Below are positions 19,867 through 29,004 of a DNA stretch of 29,395 nucleotides, in pieces. Both the position numbers and the translations under genes were made by a program. Below the pieces are notes generated by a model that worked only from the letters and a program-made list of their open reading frames with translations, did not search any database and was not told where the DNA came from. The stretch comes from Nemertoderma westbladi (Eukaryota; Xenacoelomorpha; Nemertodermatida; Nemertodermatidae), in the NCBI GenBank assembly GCA_032718475.1, contig JAUCBJ010000965.1, positions 1 to 29,395 of the forward strand. The letters are read 5' to 3'. Position 1 is the first letter of the stretch; each line of letters opens with the position of its first letter.

Positions 19867-20460
19867 GGTGCCTCTCGGTGGTACAGTACTAAGTACCATT
19901 CGTCACGTTTCTGTCGTTAGATAGCGCTCTTACATTAACCACAGCGGGTTAATTATTTACCACAATAAATCACCCCTTATAGTCCTACTCATACACATGC
20001 TATCCATAATAAAGATCCATAAATAAGGCTTATATTTTCTGTGTTTATTGTCGGATCAGTGTTCAGAGGCAAATGTGTCATTATCGAAAAACATTTCCAA
20101 ATGACACATTTTATGACAATTTTCACATTTTTAAGTAACAAAAAATGTTTAAATTGACATTGACATCATTAGCACTTGAGGTTACGGATGAATTTTAGGT
20201 TGCGGCTTGACGAATGTACCGTGTAGTAGTTCATAAAACAATTCCATCAGTTAAACATCACAATTGTTTGAAAAGTTTGCAGTTATGTGAACAACACCAA
20301 TTGTGCGCATTAATTATTATTACGCCAAGCACATCCATATAATTATGCCACATTGTACGTACAGTGCTGCCCTCATATGGCAGAACATCCTATCTCCTAA
20401 AACATCATTTTGAGTAAATTGATGAAACGTAAAACAGCGTGGCAAAAGGTACTAATTTAT
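19867..20460. other. Spacer, nothing recognised
   Basis: AT-rich sequence between two transposons; no domain or clear repeat. Confidence 0.4.
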
Positions 20461-21841
20461 TTAACCCTATGAAACCCGGGGGGGGGGGGGGGGGTGGGGG
20501 CGTCAATATGACCCCCCCCCCCCCCCGCGGTTTTTTTATTATAATTCTAAAACAAACGCAGTTGGAAATCTGAAATTTTATGACTTTTCCTAAAAATCTA
20601 TTGTCTTCCTAGTAGTGAAAACCGTTTTCAAAAATATTGGGTAGTTATCGAATTATAACACCAATTTTTAACCCTCTTTTGGCACTTTTTTTGAGACGTT
20701 TTTTGAAAATTACATTTCATTAAATATTAATTGTAACATCTCTATTTTTGATTTACACCGGTTTTTTGGTGTTCGCAATTGGATGGAATTCATATAAATT
20801 TATTTAGAAATTTCAAACTTGTTTTTTTCGGCGGGTGCCAAATTTTGGTGCTAGCACGTAATTTTGAAAATCCATTTAATAGATAAAATTGCTTTTGACA
20901 ATTTATTTCTTGCGTTTTAGAGGTTTATGGCTGTTCTGAATTCAATGGAATATATAATTATCGAACTAGACATCTCAAACTTATATTTTTCGGAAGTGGG
21001 TGTAAAATGTGGTGCTAGCACCAAATTTTGATAACCATCAAATATATCAATTGATTGTGTCACCTTGTTTCTTGCGTTATACGGGTTTGTTAGGGTTCTG
21101 AATTCAATGGAATCAGTAAAAATATCATAAAAGTTTTCAAACTTGTATTTTTCGCCGGTGGGTGAGAATTGATTGTGCCAGCACCAAATTTTGGAAAATT
21201 AGTAAATTTGATCAGTAGATAGTATCATCTTGTTTCTTGCGTTATACGGGTTTATGATGGTCCTGAATCCGATGGAATCAATAAAAACAGCACTGGAAAT
21301 CGCAAACTTGTACTTTTTGGTGATGGGTACGAAATTTGGTGCTAGCACTAAAATTTGCCAAATTACGCCGAAAAATACAAGTAGCAATGATCTGGCATAT
21401 TAGAAATGTATAAGTGAATTAAAAATTTTGTGTTCTAACTGAAAAGTGCTGGTTACTTGTTTTTTTTCATTTTTTTCCTACGCAGAGAGGACTAAACAAC
21501 CATTTATGGTAATCATATCATTTTAAATATTTTCCAGTGTATTTTGCGCCCCAGAAAACCTGTATTGAAAAACAATTAGCCGAAAAATGTAACTTTCAAA
21601 TTTTGTGAAAATTGTGCACTACTTGTAATTTTGGTGCTGTAATATAACCACCCCAGAACATTTTTCGAATTTTTTTTGGTCGGATCCAGACTAGTGATAC
21701 CTACGTACAAACAAAAAATCAGACGTTTTCGTTAATATTTGTAGCTTTTAGAGGGAGGGGGGGGGGGGGGTCAATATGACCCCCCCCCCCCCCCCCCCGG
21801 CATTTGTACAGCAATTTATAACCCGGTACTAATAGGGTTAA
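20461..21841 (+). mobile_element. piggyBac-like non-autonomous element, copy A (1.37 kb between TTAA sites)
   Basis: TTAA flanks both sides (20461-20464, 21838-21841). The termini are CCCTATGAAACCCGG and CCCGGTACTAATAGGG, an imperfect inverted repeat of about 16 bp. Next to each end sits a palindrome TCAATATGA between a G run and a C run. The interior is an array of about 164-bp repeats. There is no transposase frame. Compared with copies B and C it lacks about 60 bp at 21409 and has one fewer internal repeat than B. CCCT/AGGG ends with TTAA are typical of piggyBac; Kolobok is the alternative. Confidence 0.78.
20820..21380. repeat. Internal array of about 164-bp repeats, four units (copy A)
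   Basis: Units are marked by the palindromic core GGTGCTAGCACC or a one-base variant at about 20846, 21012, 21173 and 21340. Each is followed by TTTCTTGCGTTATACGGGTT-like and (A)CTTGTATTTTTCGG-like blocks. Divergence between units is moderate. Confidence 0.8.
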
Positions 21842-22010
21842 GGGCGGTACATATTGATGTTAAAATGTAGTTTATTTCATCAAAATGGTTGCAAATATAT
21901 AACAATTACAATATGATTGAATTCATTCGAAGAAAAATGAGGTTGAAAATGGAAAAGTCAGTAATAAGTCAATTTGCCATTGAAAAAATATCTGTAGGAC
22001 ATTTTGCCTA

Positions 22011-22152
22011 ATAGTCAGGTGGCTTAGGGGAAAAATCACGACAAAGGTGAGGGAAGCACCATTTTTTCACTATATATGTAAAATTTTACGTAGAATCCAT
22101 TTCGAAGGGTATCCAAAGCTGTAGTTGAGTGGATGACATTGATATCGATGGG
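22011..22152 (+). repeat. Dispersed repeat, plus copy
   Basis: Nearly identical, in reverse complement, to 28386-28549: TAGTCAGGTGGCTTAGG, then GGTGAGG, then an about 85-bp block including AAAATTTTACGTAGAATCCA and CATTTCGAAGGGTATCC, ending CATTGATATCGA. The other copy has about 20 more bases near its middle. No termini or coding are seen. Confidence 0.75.
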
Positions 22153-22534
22153 TTGAGTGAACTTAAAATTATAATTTTTTCTTACATGAAACAATTTTTG
22201 GTAATAACGTACAACAAGGACTTAGGAATTAAAATTTTTTATATTTAACTCGTAGATGATATTGCCGAACTGTGAGAAGTATTTGAAGTACGACATTAAA
22301 ACACTTCCATTCACAGTCAAATCTTGATATTATTTCTTAAAACTTGGAGCATTACGTTGTTCAATCTATTATTGATTAATTTCGTTAACAAACATTTTAT
22401 AAATAATGAAGACTTCCTTGTTTAATATTATAAAATACATTCGTTGTAAAGAACATCATCAACGAAATTAGAGACTTTTATCATGAACGTGGAAAATTTT
22501 AAGTAAAAAGTCAATCTTTCACATAGTAACTATG
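22153..22534. other. AT-rich spacer
   Basis: No feature recognised. Confidence 0.4.
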
Positions 22535-23340
22535 TTCTAGAAATGTTATAGCTAACTGTAAATACGATACATGTATTATTTCTCAAATAACAACACCATG
22601 CACTTGAATGTTGTTGTCTTATTTCAGTAGTTATTACTGTGCCAAGAGGTTTTATGTTCCAGAATAAACATTTGACCTTCTGATAGCAAGATGGTAGCTA
22701 GTAATTTTGTGATATTGGTACTAATAGTATGTATAACCAGTACTAGTACAATATGTATGTAGGCCTATGTATACAGCACATTTGTGTCTATTTATTGGGT
22801 TTTATGGCATTTTATTATGTTCTAGAACATTGGTGAATGTTCTAGAACCTCAGTATAAATATTCTATTGTAGCTCGTTTTTTTACTACCTTTTTTTGCTA
22901 CTATTTTTTGAAAATTAAAAAATATTATATTGTTTTATATATAGTGTTTTTTTTTATATTGGTGAATGTTCTAGAACCTTAATATATATTTTTTATGGTT
23001 GCTAGTGTGTTTTTTTACTAGCTAGTATTTTTGAAAAAAAATGATACATATTTCCAGATAATATATTTCGAATTCTAATTGTTTTAACAAATGTTTTTTA
23101 TATATAATTTCAACATATACCTTCCTAACTAGTAAAAAAAAAAACGAAAAAAACACATTTTAATACAAGCTACCTTGATAAATTTTATCTGCTAATGTTC
23201 TAGAGCACTTACCAATTACAAAAATCCGAAAAAAAATTAATATTTTTAAAATTTCAAAAAATACTAGCTATTAAAAAAACACTAGCTACCTTAAAAAATT
23301 GTCGAGTAATGTTCCAGAACATTCACCAATATCAATAAAG
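22535..23340. repeat. AT-rich palindromic repeat rich in TTCnnGAA motifs
   Basis: Units reading TTGGTGAATGTTCTAGAACC ... TAGCTAGTGTTTTTTT ... TAGCTAGTATTTTTTGAA occur twice directly (about 22829 and 22959). They occur twice inverted (about 23120-23215 and 23230-23335), centred near 23090. TTCTAGAA or a one-base variant lies at 22535, 22657, 22820, 22840, 22969, 23198 and 23312. The last extends to TTCCAGAACATTC, three alternating heat-shock-element pentamers. No coding is seen. Confidence 0.7.
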
Positions 23341-23639
23341 ACAACAATACATATATACATACTATACTAATACCGGTTATACATATACTAGTACCGTGAT
23401 ATTTCAGGCAGCTAGAGTTTTAATGTTTAGCTAGAAGTTTTGAAAAATATTATTATTTATTATTACCATTATTATTATTATTGATTATTATCACCCCACA
23501 TATGGCGAAAATTTTACACAAGGACATAAAGAATTGACCACTCACGCTTTCAGAATAACGTCACACCTGAAAAGCGAGCAGATAACAGAAAGAGTGGTAA
23601 AACCGGGAAATTCCTCTCCCTCGAAGTTGTGATTCCGGC
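23341..23639. other. Spacer with a TTATTA simple-repeat tract
   Basis: 23448-23490 is (TTA)n-like. Nothing else is recognised. Confidence 0.4.
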
Positions 23640-23890
23640 CTCCAGCTAATGATGGAGTGCATCAGCATGCATTCTTACCATTCCTGGGAGACTTTAATGC
23701 ATGTCTGCATCTCCTACATCGCCCTAGGTCTATAGTGATACTGTTAATCAAAATTGCGTCCTTCTTCAGGATTTCATCTCTGGAAATGGATTGTTTCGGC
23801 TGGAACCCAGTTCAAGAAGTGAACTGGAAAGCTACTGTATGGACTCATAGTGGACCTTCCCAGATAGACCATATTCTGTTTAGGAGGATA
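23640..23890 (+). pseudogene. Third RTE-like LINE endonuclease fragment
   Basis: HQHAF.PFLGDFNAC, then in another frame VYSDTVNQNCVLLQDFISGN and GLF, then back to NPVQEVNWKATVWTHSGP and QIDHILFRR. These are the same blocks as at 15257-15930. Two frameshifts and a missing GHK triplet mark decay. Homology stops abruptly after FRR at about 23889, the same place where the 15.5-kb copies change. Confidence 0.7.
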
Positions 23891-25221
23891 TACATATTTT
23901 TTTATTTGATAATTTAAAATAAAGTCAGACCCAACATGGACCTGCTGCCATGACCATCACCTGCCTGGCAAGCATTGCGCACAGCGATCACCAAACTACG
24001 CTCTACCGATCCATCTTCTTTAAGGAACAAGGAACACAAAGAACACACAGTTAAAAGGGACTGCCAAACATGCGATGGTTGAGTAATCTGCACATACGTG
24101 ATTGCGACGAGATACGGTCCCGACTGAATAATTAGAGGCCAACCCTCCACGAGTCTCAACCCGGAACTTCCACTAGTGGATGGACTGTCTCTTCTTCCGC
24201 AACTTCCGATACCTTGGATCTCCACCATTTGGGCCATTTACAGACCCCCGAAGAACGTCCCAAAGAGCGAAAAACACCGGTCGACGAAACGCAAAATTCG
24301 AACCCAAGGCCAAGAGTCCAAAGAAGAAACAAAAGAAAAAACGTGATAACTGATAAATCTTTCACGTGCATTATTATACTGCAGTAAATCATAGTTGATC
24401 TGATATGAAACTTGTGTATAATAGATTTGATATAGTTATATACTGTTTGATATAAAATATTTAAGAAAAAAACGTCATAAATGAAAAGTTAAAATTATTG
24501 AAGGGGGGAGGGGGAGGCTATCTCAGCTTCATTCCCTGGACGCCAGAAGGGCACGCTACGCCTCTGACGGCAGGGCCTAGAAATAAAGGTGACGGTAGAC
24601 AGTACTGCTTGGGATGTAATAAAATATACTACTGTAGTTAGTGAACGTATGTACAGTAGACTCCCCGAACCTGGTACAATGCGAGGCCTTAAATTAGCGA
24701 CCTATTCACAGTCTCTCCAAATATAGACCCATATTACGACCACGGATACCTGCAAAGTGCAGTGTTTGGACTCCTTATGTGGCGGATAATAAACTGTCCA
24801 GATAATAAAGCGCTAAACAGAAGCTTAGACAATTTTGCAATCGCAAGCATATGACGAATGTATTGTAAATAATAGTTATGATCAAGAGAGCTGAAGAAAT
24901 AATAACTAATCAAACCAACATTCCATTTCTTTGATATGTTATGCGGATTGAAGCTCTCATTCTAATATTTGTTAGATCTTACCGTGAAAGAAATGTTCTA
25001 CTCTATTTAGAATGTCTACAGACCTTAGTTTAGTACATCTATTTTTCGCCTTAGATCATTACAATTACAGTAGGGGATAAGTGTTTATATTCGGGACATG
25101 AAGTCCCTACCGCACACAACACTCTCACCAATTTCTTGATGGGGATTGGGTTGTACCAAAAACCTTGTGCCGATTTTCAGCACTTTCAGTGGACCAAGTA
25201 CATGAACAGGAGAACAAACTA
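23891..25221. other. Spacer, no gene recognised
   Basis: 23914-24237 is open on the minus strand (107 codons) and GC-richer than its surroundings, but shows no known motif. A plus-strand frame over the same stretch is rich in Ser/Thr and broken by stops. 24500-24515 is a G-rich tract. The rest is AT-rich. Confidence 0.4.
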
Positions 25222-26811
25222 TTAACCCTATTAGTACCGGGCTATAAAATGTTGTACAAATACCGGGGGAGGGTCATATTGACCCCCCCCCCCCCCCCCC
25301 TAAAATCTACAAATATTTACGAAAACGTCTGATTTTTTGTTTGTACGTAGGTATCACTTGTCTGGATCCGACCGAAAAAAAAAATTTTCGAAAAAATGTA
25401 CTGGGGTGGTTATATTGCACCAAAATTACAAGTAGTACACAATTTTCACCAAATTTGAAGGTTACATTTTCGGCTAGAATTATTTTTCAATACAGGTTTT
25501 CTGGGGTGCAAAATACATTGGAAAATATTAAAAAATGATATGATTACTATAAATGGCTGTTTAGTCCTCTCTGCGTAGGAAAAAAATGAAAAAAACAAGT
25601 AACCAGCACTTTTCAGATAGAACACAAAATTTTTAATTTACTTATACGATGCTATAAATTCACATTTTCAGGTTTTCGAAGGCGCTGATTCTAATGGAAT
25701 ACATTTCTAATATGCCAGATCATTGCTACTTGTATTTCTCGGCGTAATTTGGCAAATTTTGGTGCTAGCACCAAATTTCGTACCCATCACCAAAAAGTAC
25801 AAGTTTGCGATGTCCAGTGCTGTTTTTAATGATTCCATCGGATTCAGGACCCTCATAAACCCGTATAACGCAAGAAACAAGGTGATACTATCTACTTATC
25901 AATTTGCATATTTTCCAAAATTTTGTGCTGGCACAACAATTTTCACCCACCGGCGAAAAATACAAGTTTGAGAACTCTTATGAAATTTTTACTGATTCTA
26001 TTGAATTCAGAACCTTCACAAACCCGTATAACGCAAGAAACAAGGTGACACAATCAATTGATATATTTGATGCTTTTCAAAATTTGGTGCTAGCACCACA
26101 TTTTGCACCCACATCCGAAAAATACAAGTTTAAAATGTCTAGTTCGATAATTATATTTTCCATTGAATTCAGAACAGCCATAAACCTCTAAAACGCAAGA
26201 AATAAATTGTCACAAGCAATTCTATCTATTGAATAGATTTTCAAAATTTCGTGCTAGCACTAAAATTTGCACACAGCACCGAAAAATACAAGTTTGATAA
26301 GCTTGGTGCAACTCGTATATATTTCTTCGAATCCAGAAACCCAAAAAACCCCAATTGCGTAAAAAACAAGTTTCAAACGATCAATTTACAAAATTGACTT
26401 ATTTCAAAATTTGGTGCTGGCACCAAAATTTGGCACCCACCGAAAAAAAACAAGTTTGAAATTTCTAAATCAATTTATATGAATTCCATCAAATTTCTAA
26501 CAACAAAAACCGGTGTAAATCAAAAATAGAGATGTTACAATTCATATTTAATTAAATGTAATTTTCAAAAAACGTCTCAAAAAAAGTGCCAAAAGTAGGG
26601 TTAAAAAATGGTGCTATAACTCGAAAAGTATCCAATATTTTTGAAAACGGTTTTCACTACTAGGAAGACAATAGATTTTTAGGAAAAGTCATAAAATTTC
26701 AGATTCCCAACTTCGTTTGTTTCAGAATTATAATAAAAAAACCACGGGGGGTTCATATTGACACCCCCCCCACCCCCCCCCCCCCCCCCCCCCCGGGTTT
26801 AATAGGGTTAA
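25222..26811 (-). mobile_element. piggyBac-like non-autonomous element, copy B (1.58 kb, inverted relative to A)
   Basis: TTAA sites lie at 25222-25225 and 26808-26811. The left end CCCTATTAGTACCGGG equals the reverse complement of copy A's right end; the right end CCCGGGTTTAATAGGG equals that of A's left end. The G/C-run palindromes (TCATATTGA) are kept at both ends. The interior carries five 164-bp repeats. It is the most complete of the three copies, retaining blocks deleted from A and from C. No transposase. Confidence 0.78.
25750..26430. repeat. Internal array of about 164-bp repeats, five units (copy B)
   Basis: Palindromic cores (GGTGCTAGCACC and variants GTGCTGGCAC, GTGCTAGCAC) at about 25760, 25924, 26087, 26252 and 26414. 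Spacings of 162-165 bp agree with copy A. The 26252 unit has no counterpart in copy A. Confidence 0.8.
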
Positions 26812-27138
26812 AGGGCGATGGAAGAATTCAATTCAAATTCAAATTTATTCAAACAAACAAACATTTAAAATCTAATATATAGCCTATACCAGGACCCATA
26901 GCCAGCCACATATCTTACATAACCAGAATATTTCTAGTTGCAATTAAGTAATATTAGTTAATATAATCAGGGGGCTGGATTGAGTCGGTAACTACGGTAG
27001 ATGGTTATTAATGTATGAAGTTTGTTTGTTTCAGGAGAACAGCAAAATAGCAGTGCTAGTGACTAGCTGTCCACCTGGTAAAAATGCTGGATATAAATAT
27101 TGACGTTAGATTTATTATTTATATTCTTATGTTTATGA
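26812..27138. other. Spacer, nothing recognised
   Basis: Starts with a CAAATTCAAATTTATTCAAA simple tract (about 26829); no gene. Confidence 0.4.
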
Positions 27139-27162
27139 GGGGGGGGGGGGGGGGGGGGGGGG
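27139..27162 (+). repeat. 24-base poly-G run
   Basis: An uninterrupted G run followed by GGTGGTGGTG, about 110 bp before the minisatellite. Confidence 0.8.
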
Positions 27163-27269
27163 TGGTGGTGCATGGACTTGGATTGTGGATTATGCTTAAA
27201 TTATAATTAGATTTAAAATTAGAATTACATAAATACATATTTTACGTTCAGAGTGCCAGAGCGACTCGC

Positions 27270-27958
27270 CCGGGTGAGACAAAAATGAAGCATGACCCCG
27301 CGCCCGGGTGAGACAAAAATGAAGCGTGACCCCTCGCCGGGTGAGACAAAAATGGAGAGTGACCCCTCGCCGGGTGAGACAAAAATGAAGCGTGACCCCT
27401 CGCCGGGTGAGACAAAAATGGAGAGTGACCCCTCGCCGGGTGAGACAAAAATGAAGCGTGACCCCTCGCCGGGTGAGACAAAAATGAAGCGTGACCCCTC
27501 GCCGGGTGAGACAAAAATGAAGCGTGACCCCTCGTCCGGGTGAGACAAAAATGGAGAGTGACCCCTCGCCCGGGTAAGACAAAAATGAAGCGTGACCCCT
27601 CGCCGGGTGAGACAAAAATGAAGCGTGACCCCTCGCCCGGGTGAGACAAAAATGGAGAGTGACCCTTCGCCCGGGTGAGACAAAAATGGAGAGTGACCCC
27701 TCGTCGGGTGAGACAAAAATGGAGAGTGACCCCTCGCCGGTGAGACAAAAATGGAGAGTGACCTTGCCGGGTGAGACAAAAATGAAGCGTGACCCCTCGC
27801 CGGGTGAGACAAAAATGAAGCGTGACCCCTCGCCGGGTGAGACAAAAATGAAGCGTGACCCCTCGCCCGGGTGAGACAAAAATGGAGAGTGACCCCTTCG
27901 CCGGGTGAGACAAAAATGAAGCGTGACCCCGCGCCCGGGTGAGACAAATAATTGAGCG
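27270..27958 (+). repeat. 33-bp minisatellite, 20 full units plus one decayed unit
   Basis: The unit is GGGTGAGACAAAAATG + AAGCG or GAGAG + TGACCCCTCGCC. Two unit types alternate irregularly. Calling AAGCG type A and GAGAG type B, the order is A A B A B A A A B A A B B B B A A A B A. A last degenerate unit follows (27941 on). Some units have an extra C (34 bp), and unit 15 is shortened. The first and twentieth units share CCCCGCGCC. Because 33 is divisible by three and the unit lacks stops in several frames, long frames run across it on both strands; they are not genes. Confidence 0.95.
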
Positions 27959-28385
27959 TGAATACTTGAGAAGAATACTTGGGCTAACATAAAACCCATT
28001 TTTTATTCTCGGGGCAATCGAGCAGATGGCATATTGTCTTCATTCGGCGAATGATTAGAAGAGTTCTTACAATATTTAGAGTGGAACCCATGGATGGTAA
28101 ATCGAGTGTAATACATGTAACATGTAACCCTTTAACTATTTACAATTATGATAGCTGAGCTGTAAAATAGGCAGAGACATATAAAAAAAAGTCCGAAACA
28201 TCATCAAGTTAATCTTATCTGCAAAACAAACCTTTCTAAAAAATTTCAACATAACTAGTATAATAAGCTTATAATAATACGCAGTGTCATTTATGTTTTC
28301 TGGGAATAAACATAAAACAAAATCAAATACAAAAAAAAACAAATATTGTAATCGTCAATTTACATTTTCTCACTCTTTCAATCCT
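27959..28385. other. Spacer, nothing recognised
   Basis: AT-rich; short chance frames only. Confidence 0.4.
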
Positions 28386-28549
28386 TCGATATCAATGTCA
28401 TCCACACAACCACAGCTTTGGATACCCTTCGAAATGGATTCTACGTAAAATTTTACATATATAGCGGAAAAAATGATGCTTTCCTCACCTTGATATGACG
28501 TGATTGACGTGATATGGATATTTTTTAACCCTAAGCCACCTGACTATAA
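28386..28549 (-). repeat. Dispersed repeat, minus copy
   Basis: Reverse complement of 22011-22152, with the best match over TCGATATCAATGTCATCCAC ... GGATACCCTTCGAAATGGAT and continuing to CCTAAGCCACCTGACTA. An extra internal stretch (TGACGTGATTGACGTGATAT) contains a short direct duplication of TGACGTGAT. Confidence 0.75.
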
Positions 28550-28793
28550 AGCCTACATAACATACATTACATAACATATGGATTCTGTATCATTAATGAG
28601 ACAATGCAAATCTAATGTTATAACAAGCCCAGCATCACCCTCCAGAAACTGTAATGATTAATTGACATTGGATATGTGCGATATTATGATCCCTGTAATT
28701 GTTTTGTTTGTTTTTTATTTATTTCTATATCCAAAATAATGGACCAAGATCGCTTATTATCATCAGATTAAGTATCTGAAATAATATCCACGA

Positions 28794-28840
28794 AGCTAAG
28801 GAAAATCAACTACTTTCGCTAAGAAAGATTTTCCTTAGCT
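28794..28840. repeat. Perfect 14-bp hairpin
   Basis: AGCTAAGGAAAATC (28794-28807) pairs perfectly with GATTTTCCTTAGCT (28827-28840) across a 19-base loop. No T-tract or coding neighbour suggests a terminator; it is more likely a small foldback. Confidence 0.65.
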
Positions 28841-29004
28841 GAGATGGTCTATTCATAGTGGGCTATTTTACTTGTGTGAGGCAGATTTGGGGTTTTTTGA
28901 TAGGCGAAAAAACTAGCCTTTAAAAGTACCCTGAAATTTTGCATGTATATACTACTCGACGAGGCGCATCTTTTGGGCCGGGTCTCATATCCAGGAAAAA
29001 TCTG

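Noticed and set aside
23914-24392. Two overlapping minus-strand frames (107 and 78 codons)
   Set aside because: No recognisable domain, and one is partly antisense to a similarly unconvincing plus-strand frame; described only as unassigned spacer.
25723-26191. Two overlapping frames of 82 and 95 codons with repeated motifs, and a similar minus-strand frame at 21199-21387
   Set aside because: They read the 164-bp non-coding repeats of the TTAA elements; phase changes from unit to unit.
27270-27958. CRISPR array
   Set aside because: Units are contiguous without unique spacers, and the window is animal genomic DNA; it is a minisatellite.
27196-27999. Long open frames (up to 267 codons) on the minus strand and shorter ones on the plus strand
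   Set aside because: They only read the 33-bp minisatellite, which is stop-free because its period is divisible by three; frames overlap each other in all phases.
28794-28840. Transcription terminator hairpin
   Set aside because: Eukaryotic context, no gene ends here and there is no T-tract after the stem.
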